Positions 21,511 to 34,580 of a DNA stretch of 64,000 bases are shown one piece after another. The notes beneath the pieces are model-generated. The model did not search any database. It had not been told where the DNA came from and worked only from the letters and a program-made list of their open reading frames with translations. The translations under genes and the position numbers were made by a program. This DNA comes from Cylindrodendrum hubeiense. Its lineage: Eukaryota; Ascomycota; Sordariomycetes; Hypocreales; Nectriaceae. Positions within the stretch are counted from its first letter, which is position 1, and each line of letters starts with the position of its first letter. The stretch spans positions 1-64,000 of the forward strand of contig JAANBB010000173.1 of the NCBI GenBank assembly GCA_014621425.1, read 5' to 3'.

Positions 21511-24500
21511 TGTCGCGACCGGTCGAGGGTTGGAGTTGTGGGCGTTGCAGCAGTGTCGTCACCGAGGAGGTCACTGGAACGCGCGCCGTTTGTGCCGTTT
21601 GTGGGGGTGGAACGGGAGCGGGCTCTAAGGTCGAGTCTAGAGTTCCTTGGGGATTGTCGCGTGGGTGCGTTGGGTGACGTTGGGCGTCTCGTCTGGGGCG
21701 GGCTTCCCGGCTCCCAAAGAGCTGGGGCGTCCTGGTTCGTTGGAGGTCGTGACGTTCGTGAGAGAGGAAGCGACGGGGATCCGGCTCGAACGAAAGCTGT
21801 CAGGCGCACTGCCTGAGGCAAACGAGGTATGTTTGGATTCGGGATTCGAGATGGTCCAAGGCGGACACGGCCGGGTTTTCAAGGCGGGCGCTTGAGGGCT
21901 TGTGAGACAGTAGGCCGATGGAGGTACTCAATGGCCCGACGCAGAAGCAAACACTGGTAGCTGCCCTTCCCTGGGTGGCGTTTCGGTCTTTTCTTTTCGA
22001 CACCGTCTAAACAGCCACAATGCAAAATGACGAAGCACAGCAAGCGTATGGGGAGAAGAAGAGAAAGAGTCTTGCGGCGCGTGGCGGGACCTGGACAAGA
22101 GGGCCGTCGCGACTTGAAATATGTACAACCCTACCTGACCTAGCTGAGCTGGGGTACGAGGGAACAAGGCCAGGGACGTGTGGCGTGTGGGCGCGGCGGC
22201 GGGCGGCGGTTGGTGTCTGAGTGGACGCTCCGGCGTCGGTGGACGGGCCACAGTGTGGTCTACAACAACCACCACACGAGCCCACGGGCCTTGATGTCTG
22301 ACGACGGGAGAGGCTGGGGCGAGAATTGAGAAGGGAAACGGGGTACACGATGAGTTTTCTTGTTTCTTTCCGAGCCTCTGCGGTGCGTGACGCCTGACGA
22401 TGCAGCCCGGCCCCCTTTCTCGGGCATCTCCAAGGCGTGGTTGGAAGAGAAGGTTGGCAAAGGCCGGCACAGGTTGACACAGGCTGGCACAGGCTGGCAC
22501 TGATATGACAGGTAACCCTCGGACAAGGGATAGAGATTCTCGACTTTTCAACATCCGAGGGGCGGTACGAAGGGCCCCAAGCCCCCCCAAGACCCGGAAA
22601 TGCCCCTCCAGAATCCAGCAGAGCCCGGCACTAAAGCGAAGCTATACTGCGCCGGGAGAGCCATGGCGAGAGCGAGGCAAAGGCAAAAGCAAGGGGAGCG
22701 GATGCGTGGCAGGCAGCCAACCCATTGTAGCTAACTGGACGCGTTGGCCACCGAGCAGGCAAAGAAACCCAGCAGCAGCTAGATGAATGGCACACCAACT
22801 GTGACCAACGTCAATGCAAAAAGACAGCGCCGGTGTGGAATTGGGGCGTGGTGGCCACCCAATATCCAGCTCTGGCAACCTCGTGGCTGGCCCTGGGGGC
22901 GCTCCTGGTCCTTCATCCCAGGGTTTGCATTGTCCAGCAGATGGCGCAGGACAGGACGACAAGGGAAAAGTCACGGCCAGCCAAGACTAAAATGCGCCTG
23001 AAACCGGCAGCCCAGATCCTCAACGGCGATGGGTGTGGGACCCCCGGGAGGCTAAAAGGATGGAAGCTTCGGGATACCCCTGGACCTAAACGGCCAGTCC
23101 GCGTGGGAGCTCTGCTTGCGGCAGTTGATCGGCCGGATGCCCATCGTCAACCGCCCCCTAGGTTCGGGTCTTGGCTTCGACTTGTTCCAGTATATACTTC
23201 GTGCCAATTCCCCACGTCGTCGCCGTTGCACGCGGAGTGGAGAGGTGCAATTTACATACCGCTGCGCTCATCACCCGGCAGCGTGCGCTGCAACGGCCCG
23301 TCGGGATCTTTCTTGCAACGGAGGGTCAGATACGGCGCCGCCGCAGCTTCACAGCTTCACACGCGGGAGCCAGAAAAAAAAAACGTGGTAACGTGGTGAC
23401 GGGGAGGCGACGTGGGTGGCAGCCCTTTTGCGGCGCTCGTTCCCCTCCTTGTCGCCTCGGGGCCGCTCCCTCCCACGGGCAGCCCTTCAATCTCCGGGGG
23501 GGCAGCGAGATGGTGCTGCCATGATGACCAAGTCCAATCTGCTGGGCCACTGTCCCGGTCGCGCATCGCCAACGACGGGTTGCGGGCGCTGGCAATGGCG
23601 GGGAGGATGCAAGGTCGCGATGTGTGAATGTGACGGGCGTGCATTTGTTGGGGCGGCGTAATAACTGAATGAGGCACGCATCACTCGTGCGGCTTTCGCG
23701 CTTCTGACGAGTTGTGTACTACGTCGTAAACTTCCTTCTCCGAGACTTGATCGACAGAACCAAACGTCGCCTCGTCCTATTTCTCCGTCTCCTTTGTTTC
23801 CTTGACTCTTCATTACGATATGTTATGTGTGAGTGACCCTTGCCAGTCGCGTAAATTAACTTCCGCGCACGGACATTTGGGCCGGTGCTATCAACATCCA
23901 TCCATTAATCAATTCCGGTACCATGAGACGAGGCCCGTCTTCAACTCGTCCAACGTTAGGTTCTCCGATGCAAGGCTGACGGTCTTCCGGGCGCTGCTTT
24001 CGTCCCGAGGCCCATCGCGTTTCTTTTTATGGCGCCTCTCCCCTCAGACAGACGTCTATGGCCTACCCCGCGAGCCCCGACGACCCCCATCCATCTCCAT
24101 GTGAGAGAGAGCCTGCAAGTGCGCCTCTCAACCCCAAGCAATCGACCGGGATCCCGGCGTCTCATCGTTCGACTCCTTTCACGTGAAAGCGATACGAAGT
24201 TTGGGACGCCCTTTTATTTTCCGTTTCCCCCCTATAATCATGTCTTGTCATGCGACAACGCAGCCATATGCGGTCGGTTACGCTGGAACCCGGATCCGAG
24301 TAGCTTGCTGGGTTGATGTCGTCTTATCTGACCCGCCAAGTGGCTCCCAAACAAGCAAGTCATCCAAAACCATCTCAGTTGGATGGTCATGGCTCTTGTT
24401 CGCGGTCTTGGCCCAACCGCTAAGACACAACATCCGCGGCAACTCCTATGACGCCGAGCCATCTCCAGGCTCCAGCCGTGGCTCGGCGTCATCGTGTTCG

Positions 24501-24708
24501 GTCACTCAACCCGGCAAAGACTCGGTAGAATAGAAATCCCTCGGTCACGAGTTTTTTGCACGCCGTTCACTTGATCGATCTCGCCATCATTGAATTTTTC
24601 TCGAGTGCACCTTTTTTCCTGGGACTCTATCATATTTTTCTAAATTACTGCTGGCGTGTTTCGGAAATTTCTTCTGTTTGTAGAGTTTGACCGTCCACCT
24701 GCAACATC
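21511..24708. other. Gene-poor stretch, 3.2 kb between divergent genes
   Basis: Divergent promoter region between the Ras-like gene and the glutamate decarboxylase gene. It contains a four-copy 10-bp repeat at 22461-22500. Open frames up to 220 codons (for example 21928-22590, minus) are Pro/Ser/Arg/Cys-rich and lack motifs. Confidence 0.5.
22461..22500. repeat. Four copies of a 10-bp unit, AGGCTGGCAC
   Basis: Units read AGGCCGGCAC, AGGTTGACAC, AGGCTGGCAC, AGGCTGGCAC. Short, intergenic, with no further structure. Confidence 0.75.
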
Positions 24709-26403
24709 ATGACTGTGACCAACGGGAGCCATCCCGCCAGCAACGGGAACCCCTCCTCTACCCTCCATAGGGCTGAGGAGGTGGACGATGTAAGCAATAT
24801 GTTCCAGGGGCATCCAGTGTCGATCGACTACTGACATTCCTTACACAGCTTATTGGAGCTGTCCGAGGTCTCATCATTCCCTTCATTCAGGCTGCCGATG
24901 ACGCCGCATTAGAACGAGCCACTGGCAATACGATTCCCGACGAGTCCGGCCGTGTGAACAATGTCCTCGTTGACTTCAAGACACCCCAGGAGTTGGTTCA
25001 GAAGATGAAGTTCTCTCTACCTAACGAGGGTCAAGGCAAGGAAGGCCTCCTCGAGGCCATTCAGCAGGTTCTCCAGTACAGTGTCAACACTTGGGACCAG
25101 GGATTCCTGGACAAGCTCTATGCAAGCACAAATGCCGTATGTGTATTATTTCCGGGCTCCTCGGATATTGATACTAACTGATTATTTAGGTTGGTGTTGT
25201 GTCTGATATGGTACTTTCCGTCTTAAACACCAACGTAAGACCCCCGGTCACATATCCCTGCACCCCACTAACACTCCCCAGTTGCACGTATTCCAGGTCT
25301 CGCCTGCTTTGACGATAGTTGAGAAAGCCACTGCCAAGACACTTGCGCATCTGTTTGGGTTTACGGGACCCCGTGCAGGAGGTGTCACCTGCCAGGGCGG
25401 AAGCTCGTCTAACTTGACTTCAATGGTTATTGCCCGCAACACCTTGTTCCCCGAGTGCAGGACTGCAGGTAATGGCAAGCATGACTTTGTCGTCTTTACA
25501 AGTGCGCATGGTCATTACTCCGTCGAGAAGAGTGCAATGATATGCGGCCTGGGCTCCAACAGTGTTTGCCCCGTCCCTATTGACGAGTATGGATGCATGA
25601 AGCCCGATGCGTTAAGAGAGCTGGTCATCCGTGCTAAGGCTGAAGGCAAGACCCCGTTTTATGTCAACTCAACCGCTGGTACAACCGTCATGGGATCATA
25701 CGAGCCATTCGAGGAAATTTCCAAGATCTGCAAGGAGTTCGGATTGTGGATGCATATCGATGCTAGCTGGGGAGGCCCCGCTATCTTCTCGAACAAGCAG
25801 AAGTGGAAGCTGAAGGGTTCGCACCTGGCCAACTCACTGACTGTCAACCCTCACAAGATGATGAACGTCCCAGTCACCTGCTCGTTCCTTCTTGGACACG
25901 ACCTAGAGGCCTTCAACAAGGCCAACAGTACCGCAGCTGGATACCTGTTCCACACTAACGAGGGCGAAGACTTCTGGGATCTTGCCGATCTGACGCTGCA
26001 GTGCGGTCGGCGTGGTGACAGTTTGAAGCTCGCCCTCGCCTGGATCTACTACGGCGCCGCTGGTTTCGAGAAGCAAATTGACCACGCGTTCGACCAGGCC
26101 AGCTACCTCGCCAAACTGGTCAAGCAAAGTGATAACTTTGCGCTTGTGTCTCAGGACCCTCCGCCATGCTTGCAGGTGTGCTTCTATTATGCTCCCGGCG
26201 GGGACCTGCCCGAAGACAAGGATACGAACACGTTGAGGACCAAGACGATGGTCGAGAAGATGATCCTCAGGGGCTACATGGTCGACTACGCACCTGGGCC
26301 CAAGGGCAGCTTCTTCCGTGTCGTGGTCAATTGCCAGACTCTCAAGGGAACAGTCGAAGGATTGGTCAAAGGCCTAGAGGAGGTTGGCGCAGAAGGATTC
26401 TAG
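24709..26403 (+). CDS. Glutamate decarboxylase-type PLP enzyme
   Basis: Four exons, 24709-24789, 24849-25136, 25190-25234 and 25282-26403, with introns of 59, 53 and 47 nt that all have GT-AG ends and a frame-preserving phase; 511 residues. It belongs to the group II pyridoxal-phosphate decarboxylases: 'HIDASWGG' (PLP-binding Asp), and the Schiff-base lysine in 'NPHKMM' (about Lys330), followed by 'VPVTCSFLL'. 'FTSAHGHYSVEKSA' holds the conserved His that stacks on the cofactor. The 'NPHKMM' form and the 'GYLFHTNEGEDFWDLADLTLQCGRR' run are those of animal-type GAD (glutamate to GABA plus CO2). Cysteine-sulfinate and aspartate decarboxylases share these motifs, so substrate is not proven. A cytosolic enzyme is expected; no signal peptide is seen. 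Confidence 0.9.
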
Positions 26404-27092
26404 AGTAGACACACCGAGATGGTTAGACTTCCATTTTAGACTAAAACAAGGAGCATCGAGGCGAAACTAATACGATAGAGATATCTAAATGCAAGAAGAA
26501 AAGGAGGGCCTGTTCATCTTGAAGGATGGCCAGCTCGTTGGCCAAGGCCTTGATGGAGCCCGAAATGGTGCTGATACTGTGGAGGGATTAAAATTTGATG
26601 AATTCATGGCTCACGGTTAGATTTAGACCCCAGACGATAATCAACTCAACGTGGAATAAGTTTATTTTCCAACAGAATTATAATGAAAGACACAATAGCC
26701 TTGAGCGTGTCGGCACCCAGCGCAAAGACCTTACAATAAACTACATGTTCGTCATGCGGATGCTGTCGCCTGAACGAAGATGGATATATTCAAGCCAGTC
26801 CATTAATATGCCACAGATATAAGAGTTTATCCGTCAATATAGTGACAAACCTCTGACTCCCGAGTTTGGTCCGGAAGAGTAGATTCGGAGCGGGAGTCGG
26901 ACATGCAACGGGGTCCAGGTGGAGACGACCGGGGTCTCTGGCATGGAGCCGTCGGCGGGTCTTATCGATAAGGACCATCATCGGCGACGCCAATTTTTTT
27001 GGAAAACTTTCTGATTGTCCAACCACCCCACCAAAACCTCCAGTTCGCCAACCTCCACGGCATCCAGACACTCGCTCAATCGCACAGACACA
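26404..27092. other. Intergenic, 0.7 kb
   Basis: 3' region of the decarboxylase gene and promoter of NOP9, both on the plus strand. AT-rich around 26590-26700. No gene seen. Confidence 0.5.
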
Positions 27093-29216
27093 ATGCCGAA
27101 GCCCCGTACCAAGCGAGGTGCTGGTCGAGAGGAGCGCAAGCGCAAGCGCCGCGAAGAGCCCGAACCCAAAGACAGCAATGACAACGAGTCGAAGCGCCAG
27201 CGAACCACCGACGAAGGCCAGGAGTTCGAGGACGAGGCCACGGGCATACACCAGAATGGATTCGGCGAGAAAGAGTTCTTCGGCATGCTGGCTGAAGAGG
27301 AGCAGGAGTACTTCCGCCGCGCCGACGAGCTTCTCGAGCTGAACCAGTTCCCGACGACCGAGGAGCGCGATGTCTTCCTCCTGAACGTCTACAAGGAGGC
27401 CGAGGGCAAGGAGCTCAAGCTCGCCAGCAGTCAATCGTGTTCGCGGCTGATGGAACGCCTCATCCAGCTTGCCAACACAGCGCAGAAGAAGCACCTGTTT
27501 GAGTCCTTCGCTGGCCACTTCCTGTCGCTGGTGCAGCACCGATTCGCGAGCCATTGCTGCGAGGCGCTCTTCCTTCGATCGGCGGGCGTGGTGTCGCAGG
27601 AGTTGAACGGGTTTGTCATGGACACCAAGGGCGCGGATGTTGACAAGCAGAAGCCGGAAGCATCGATGGAAGAGCTCTTCCTGGTGACGCTGGATGAGCT
27701 GGAGGGCGGCCTGGGATACCTGGTTACCGATCGCTTTGCGTCGCATACTATGCGTGTTCTCCTGCTCGTTCTGTCCGGTCGCCCCCTGGACGATTCCGCC
27801 GCCAAGACGCTCGTGAAGAGCAAGAACAAGGAAAACATCTCCGTTGCAGGTGGAAATGCGGTGGACGAGTCGAACAAGGGCGTGAGAGAAGTCCCTGAGT
27901 CATTCATGATGGCAACCAAGAAGATTATTCAAGACGCGACCGCGGGCATGGACTCAACCAGCTTGAGGGTGATGGCCACGCATCCCATGGGCAACCCGAC
28001 GCTGCAGCTTCTCCTGGAACTCGATCTGACTCTCAACAAGGCCGACAAGAAGGACGAGTCCTCGGGGCCTACTCTGCTTTACCAGCTCCTCCCCGGTGCT
28101 CCCAAGACTCTGAGCGACGACTCCTCAGAGGCATCCCAGTTCATCAACAGCATGATTTACAACCAGATCGGCTCGCGACTGGTCGAGACGCTCATCACCC
28201 ACGCCCCCGGCAAGATCTTCAAGTCCCTGAACCAGAACGTCTTCCTCCCCAGGATACAGGGATACGTCCGCAACGACATCTCCTCTTACGCAGCCATCCG
28301 AGTGCTGAACCGACTAAGCAAGGAGGATTTGGTGACGGCCGTGGAGCAGATCGCCCCGACCACGCCCCAGCTAGTGGAAAAGTCGAGGTTCAACGTCCTT
28401 AAGACCCTATTCGACCGATGCTCCGCTCGTGGTGCAGGCGACGAGATCAAGAAGCTCATGAAGGGGCTCAAAGAAGGAGCCGGTCCGACACCAGCCGATT
28501 TGATCATCACTCTGTGTGGCTTCAAGGACGAGGAGAAGGAGAAGAAGGAGAAGAAGCAGAAGGGCGTCCAGCAGCTCTCCAAGAACGAATACGCCATCCA
28601 GTGTCACGGCGCACAACTACTCACCACTATTCTCGCAATTCCCGGTCCCACCAAGGGCGTCCAGGAGTCTCTTCTCGCCATCTCACCAGAGCATCTCGTT
28701 CGACTTGCCACCACCTCAATGCCGACCGTGACAGTCCTCACCACCGCTCTCGCGACACCCTCTTCAAACCCCGCCTTCCACAAGTCCATCGTCAGCAGCC
28801 TCCTGCCGCACGTTTCCCAGCTCGCGAACTCGCAATTCGGCCACAACCTCATCAACGCCATCATCGAGGTCCCCAGCAAGGGCAAGGAGCGCAGCATCCC
28901 CTTCCACATGAAGGAGAGCATCATGGGTACGCTTGGCCAGCACGAGGCCGAGCTGCGAGACAGCTGGATGGGTAGGAGCGTGTGGAGGACGTGGAAGGGC
29001 GATACGTGGAAGACGAAACGCATAGACTGGAAGTTCTGGATGAGGGAGGTGGATGTCCAACCGGAGCCGCCTGCTGCCGCTAAAGGAGCAAGGGGACCGA
29101 AGTCGAAGGGAGGAAAGGGGTTCGAGAAGCCACAGGGAGATGATGACTGGAGAGAGAAGAGGTTCAAAAATAAGGAGACGAGCGAGAAGGCCGAGAACAT
29201 CGAGGCCGAGCAATAA
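27093..29216 (+). CDS. NOP9: Nop9, pumilio-repeat ribosome biogenesis factor
   Basis: Single exon, 707 residues from the ATG at 27093 (MPKPRTKRG). The frame is open 26 codons further upstream, but that stretch is Ser/Thr/Pro-rich and the downstream ATG starts the expected basic N-terminus. Residues 1-40 are Lys/Arg-rich, like a nucleolar signal. Pumilio-like repeats run through the middle: 'SCSRLMERLI', 'HRFASHCCEALF', 'DRFASHTMRVLLL', 'HPMGNPTLQLLLEL', 'NQIGSRLVETLI', 'SSYAAIRVLNRL' and, near the end, 'SQFGHNLINAII'. 'RDSWMGRSVWRTWKGDTWKTKR' is the family's C-terminal signature. Nop9 binds 20S/23S pre-rRNA near site D in the nucleolus and is needed for 18S rRNA maturation. The tail is Lys/Glu-rich. 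Confidence 0.94.
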   Translation: MPKPRTKRGAGREERKRKRREEPEPKDSNDNESKRQRTTDEGQEFEDEATGIHQNGFGEKEFFGMLAEEEQEYFRRADELLELNQFPTTEERDVFLLNVYKEAEGKELKLASSQSCSRLMERLIQLANTAQKKHLFESFAGHFLSLVQHRFASHCCEALFLRSAGVVSQELNGFVMDTKGADVDKQKPEASMEELFLVTLDELEGGLGYLVTDRFASHTMRVLLLVLSGRPLDDSAAKTLVKSKNKENISVAGGNAVDESNKGVREVPESFMMATKKIIQDATAGMDSTSLRVMATHPMGNPTLQLLLELDLTLNKADKKDESSGPTLLYQLLPGAPKTLSDDSSEASQFINSMIYNQIGSRLVETLITHAPGKIFKSLNQNVFLPRIQGYVRNDISSYAAIRVLNRLSKEDLVTAVEQIAPTTPQLVEKSRFNVLKTLFDRCSARGAGDEIKKLMKGLKEGAGPTPADLIITLCGFKDEEKEKKEKKQKGVQQLSKNEYAIQCHGAQLLTTILAIPGPTKGVQESLLAISPEHLVRLATTSMPTVTVLTTALATPSSNPAFHKSIVSSLLPHVSQLANSQFGHNLINAIIEVPSKGKERSIPFHMKESIMGTLGQHEAELRDSWMGRSVWRTWKGDTWKTKRIDWKFWMREVDVQPEPPAAAKGARGPKSKGGKGFEKPQGDDDWREKRFKNKETSEKAENIEAEQ

Positions 29217-29895
29217 TCGGAGCTGATACCCGGAAGGCGGAAGCTGGGCAACAAATCACAATCATCCCGGCACAGGAGAATCAAAATTAGAGCGCGTTAG
29301 GAAATAAATGCGAATGTAACATGTTATCATCCTAGGTCCCTGGTTTTTGATTTTGCGAATGTGCTGAAGACATGGCTATTCTGGCAAACAGCGCGTGCGA
29401 ATAGTAGCCATTGTTGTCGCCATCGGAGGAGGCTAAGGCGATGTTGCAGGACGCAAGTGGGCCATGTAGGCTGAACAATAGCATCTCAATGGAAATCAGT
29501 GGAGCCCACAATGTGTTTCTTGTACATGCCCTCTTTATTTTAACTGTGATTCCGGGGAACGACATGTTCTATTTTCAGGCAAGTCGCAAGAATTGCTCAT
29601 GTTAATAGAATGCGTCTGTGATCGATAGAGCAGGTGTCTATTATACTGACGGACACTGCATTGTTCTACCAAGTATGGGTCCGACTAGCATGCAGGTTCT
29701 CACAATGCCTTCAATCCCTATTGAGGGCACTGACTCTCGTGGCCTATTCTTGGCCACCTCAGACTCATGGTATCAACCGGTGATAGTTGACCCCACCGTC
29801 GTGTTCAAAATGTCGATCTTTCTCATCTTGTACGCCTCATTGACCCTCGCTCAGCCCCTACACGACACGATAATTGCTTCCCATTTTCTTTGAAC

Positions 29896-30486
29896 ATGCC
29901 TCGTGCCGGATACGATTGCACAGGGGTGCCTCCTGGGGCTCCTGGGGCTGATGTCGGTCTCCGGGCGAGATACAAACTGCCCGGCGGCGGGACACCTCGA
30001 GCTGGAACGCCTCAGGACCAACAAATGATTGATTCAGGCATTGGCTCTGGGGATGGAGGGGCGACGCCAAAGGCATCCAAGCTGCCTGCTGGGCAGTTGC
30101 CTCTGCCATCCGAATACCCATTCGTTCAGGGTCGCCAATCGGATAGCTCGGCCTTGAACAACAGGGCCATAACGCACCAGAATGGAGTCCCTCCGATGCA
30201 GCTCGCCAGCAATGATAATACCCACGACTTTCATTCCTGCGCATCAGGCAGTTTCCAGGGTTCTCATGGTCATCCTTCGTCAGGCAATTCAGGTGCCATG
30301 GTGAGCACTGCAAATGTACGGTCATATCCCCTCCAGCCCTTTCAGACTCTCTGTCAGCCAGCATCGAGCGCGTATCCAACGAGCCATGACAACCACTTGA
30401 TTCCATGGGATATGATGGGTGCAACAACTGGAGTCCTGACAAACCAGGGTGTGTACCAGAATCCTTCGATCGCCACGTACGGCTAG
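29896..30486 (+). CDS. Doubtful ORF, about 196 residues, low complexity
   Basis: Open frame from the ATG at 29896. The product is rich in Gly, Ser, Pro, Gln and Asn and has no recognisable domain. Its composition resembles the disordered regulatory tail of a transcription factor, so it might be a terminal exon or relic of a larger gene, but I see no upstream DNA-binding exon. The antisense frame (29858-30541) is also open, so chance cannot be excluded. Confidence 0.25.
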   Translation: MPRAGYDCTGVPPGAPGADVGLRARYKLPGGGTPRAGTPQDQQMIDSGIGSGDGGATPKASKLPAGQLPLPSEYPFVQGRQSDSSALNNRAITHQNGVPPMQLASNDNTHDFHSCASGSFQGSHGHPSSGNSGAMVSTANVRSYPLQPFQTLCQPASSAYPTSHDNHLIPWDMMGATTGVLTNQGVYQNPSIATYG

Positions 30487-33400
30487 GAGCCGAACGTCTC
30501 GCAGGGGATGCCAGCCGCTCATCATGACGTGCCCCGCCCACGTCAGGGGGCCCCGAGGCCCAACCTGAGTCCTAGGGGCAATAGATGCGGAACAACTAGA
30601 GACAACATGGTCATTAAGTTGGCTTGAGCATTTGTCTCTGCTGGGCACAGAGCCCCCATGACCTCCAGAATCACAGAGTCAAACCTTGGACCCTAAGTCG
30701 TCAACTTGCATAATTCACTCTAGAAAAGGTCCTAGTCCTGATAGACGGCTGCGCATCTTTCGGCATTGACCTTGAACTCAACACGACCAGGACAAGGTCT
30801 GGTATTCAACACCGGATGTAAGTGCACTGTTGGATTCAATGCAAAGCTCTTCGGCTTACAATACCTTAGGCTAAGATACAAGGTCCCTCTAGGTGGATGC
30901 GGGTTTGAGACTAGATGGAAGGTGGATAAAGGGACGCAGACGGGTCTGGAAGCTAGAATTAAAATGTCGGTGTCTTGGTGACATTGAGGGGGAGTAGACA
31001 CACCCAGTTCCTGTAATTGTGATAGAAGACGAAAGCTACCATCACATGGAGTGGCGGTGCCGAGCGATCGCACTTGGTGTCATAGTGACTCGGAATGTCT
31101 GAGATCTCCCCGGATGTACCTGTGGAAATAAACTACCAGATCTTGGTCGGGCCCCTGTCCCAGAGCCAAGGATCAAGGACTCTCGTAGCCGGAACATGCG
31201 GTGGAGGAAATAGGTCCGGGAGAAATGCAGACCCCGCGCGTCGTAGCAAAGTTCACCAAATGTGCACCCGAGACGGAGCTAAGGAAGCTTGTGGCATGAA
31301 CTCGATCGTTTCCAGTGCTTGGTATGCTCAGTGTGGTGGCGATAGGATGAAGAACGTCGGTAGCGCAGCGATTCGAAAGCTCGGTACGCTAAAGAGACAT
31401 CCTCCTCGATTTGCCGCTTGGAATTTGCGAAAAACATCGTCAGAGTTCAGGGGAAACTTGCTAAATGCCCTCTGCCTTCTCCGCATCCGGGATCCTGGCC
31501 CTGATTAGGAGTGATTCTGCGCGGCGACCTTGAAGCTTCGTCAAGCCATGCTAGGAAAAAGGCTACCGGGGAGAAGGGCTGGACGGTTCCGCCCTTTTTC
31601 AATCTCGCCGCCCGTCCAACTCGACGTTATCCCGCATGTTTTCTACTCTCTCTGGAGGCCTTTTCCAGATCGTACCGTCCCAATACGGTTCTATATGCAA
31701 CGATCTGGATAGCAAAAAAAGATCTGTGGGAATTTGCCGAAGTACTGTTGCATTAGGCAGTAAGACAAGCTTCAAGGGCGCGGAACCGGTCCGAGAGTTG
31801 CAATGTCAGGAGATGAATCCGGTGGCTTACCATGCGAGTCTCGGGTGCCAGACCAAGCCGAGGTTTGATGGAGGATGGTGGAAAGACGAGAAATTATTGC
31901 ATATGCAACGGTGAAAGCATATGGAATGAGGGAAGACTCTGACGAGGGGAAGATAAAACCGGGGTAGAGTGAGTTGCCACTCGGGAGCTGGTTCTGTCGG
32001 AGCAAAGCCCCCAGGCCTCCTAGACCCCATGTTTTGATTGCTTATGCAGCGGTTTTTGGCGGCTCGTTTGTCTCATGACGACGTCACCCCACCATCATGA
32101 GCTCCGTGGTGAACCGTCGCTTCGGGCTGGGAGCTAGGCAGATCGACAGTGCTGTCAAATGGGTGAGAAAAAAACCGAAGGACCCTGGAGAGGTGGGCCA
32201 ATTGCCGCATGGCAAACCATGTCACCAGATGATCGGCTTCAGGGCAACCATCTCAGGATGGGAAACTTCCAGATTGTGATGTAATGCGTAGGCATGTGTG
32301 AATGGAGGAGCTGCAATGAAGTGGGGAGGTGGGGGTGGGTGGAGAAGGATGTGGCGCGTACTGTGGCGAGTGTGGGAAATGGTGGCTAGTGCCTAACGCC
32401 TCCCTGTCCAGGGATGACTTGGCAGGGTGAAGGAATGTGGGCCGGAGCAGAATCTCCGTGAGATGGGACAATACTGCTGGGAAGCGCTAGCCATGCTGGG
32501 AACCAAGCCTGAGGATCCGTTTACGGCGCCGACCTACTGGCCCCGGCCATGGTGGGATTAGACTAATTACTTCGCGCTGAAGCCAGTCCCTCCCTGCTGG
32601 GACCTGCCTAATCTATAGCGGGGTTAGGGAGAACGGTGAGAAGCTCTCTACTCCAAGGATGCATCATCGCGTGGACCACGCCAACCTCAGTCAAGCCCTG
32701 ATGCAATTTCTGTGGTTGCCGATCAAATTACTGCATCATACTAAGAGAAACCCATCCGGATCAAAGAGATCACAGGGACCACCGGGCTACGGGCGCATCA
32801 CGGGTGTGCGCGGCCCCGACCTGTTGAGCTAGCATCGCAGAGATGCAACCAGACGATTGAGCAACTCAAAATCAATCCTACCGCCCGTAATATATCGGGA
32901 TTTTCTCCCCGCTTAGCGTTCGGGGGGCTTGCCATCTCGATCCCTCGACCCTAGCAGCACAGCCCATCACGAAATTGCCCAGTCTCGGGACCGATGTGTC
33001 TTGGCAAGCTCTGTTTACTGATCAACGCGGCCGAACTTGTCTGTGCTTGGACGCAGCAGCGCCGGAGCAAAGACACCGAGGACCTAGCGGCCCTGTGGCT
33101 GGTGGAGAGCAAGAACCCTGCGGTGCGATGCAGCGCTGTGGCCTCGACGCCACGGCAGGCGCTTGATGCATTGCACTTTAAAGGTACCACTCGGCAGTTT
33201 GCTACCCGGAAAAAAGAGGCGGGCAAAAGAGGGGAGAACTGGGTGGGTGGAAAGGAAAGCAAAACAAAAACAGGAAATTGCATCGATACGGACGTGGTGG
33301 GGGCGTTTTGTTGACCTCCGCATTCCCCTTGTGCTGTGAATCGCTGGCGGTATGCCGTACCCTGTTTGCGAGAGACCCCTTGGTAATCACGGACGACTTG

Positions 33401-34573
33401 CTCCGGCGGCCTGCCAATGAATAACTGCAACAGCTGACGGACCCTCCCAACTATGACATAGCCAAGTCCAGGGAACTGGATCATGGTGGTTATGTCAAAT
33501 TGGAGCTGCCTCTCCCGGGAAGTAGTTACGGGGTGGTGTCGTTGTCCAAACTGAGCAGTACTGCTCTGACCCTATCGCTGAGTATCGAATCGATAGCCCC
33601 CGGAAGCCTTCTCACTGCGCCACGTCCCCTAGTGGGAATTGAGAATCGAATGCCACCTACGTCGCCAGCCAGTGGCACAGTCCAGTAGCTGCTACAGGCT
33701 CCGACAGGGGAGCGGGACTCGGGGTGAGAGACACTGCAAGCAAGCGCTGGAAAGAACGGGTATGGCACTGGAGCATATCCCAACAGAGTTACATGGCAGA
33801 TTCACGAGGGAGGGGAGGTGTCAAGGACGCATCCGAGGACCCCAAAACGACACGACCCGGCTGCATGCGTGTCGTATGTGTCAATTATTCACAACGGTTC
33901 TTAACCCCGGCAGCAGATCCCTTGGAGGGTGTGTGTGAGGGAGGTCAGATGGAACGATTTGGAGAGGATTCGGAGAGGATTCGAGAGACATTACATCACA
34001 CGGCAGGCGCCAGGTACGATCCCTCCTACCCTGGCAAGATACCAGTCACAAACGGCGCTGTGGAAACTCTCGCATTCGTGCATGTTTGGATGTAAATTAT
34101 GTACCTACCGTGCTGTGCTGATGTCAACAGTGTGGCGTTCTTCAAAGCCTGGTTGCTGGCGCTGGCTGCCGTGGCATCTTCAGACCTCCCCGTGCACCCC
34201 GGCCCAAGGCAGTCCCGGACCACTAAAAGCATTGGTTAGCGCCCTGGCTCATTCTCCTTGTTCTAGTAGCCGCCAGCACAGGCATTCGTACGCAAGTGGC
34301 CCCCTTGCCCCCCTAGCTTAATCCCCGCCACAAGTAAGACGAGGGCGGGGGATCCTCACTAAGGCACTGCTACATGCCCCTCGGCCCTTGCGCTAACAGA
34401 CCTCTGGCCATCGAGATCGATCGCCGTCTTGTGTCCCGATCAATACCAGCGCACTTATGCTATCGCACGAGGATCGAGAATCTTGCCTTGGAACGCGTTT
34501 TTTTTTTTAATATGGACCTGGCCTACGGGCCTCTGCAACGCCGCACCCTGTTGTGTTATCTTTGCTCGTCCTG

Positions 34574-34580
34574 TATATAA
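34574..34580 (+). promoter_or_regulatory. TATA-box candidate, TATATAA
   Basis: A lone TATATAA 460 bp upstream of the ATG at 35040. If used, it would start a transcript near 34605 with a leader of about 430 nt. Position relative to a real start site is unknown. Confidence 0.3.

Noticed and set aside
26790..27746. Long minus-strand frame (318 codons) at the start of NOP9
   Set aside because: Leu/Arg-rich antisense shadow of a high-confidence gene; no motif.
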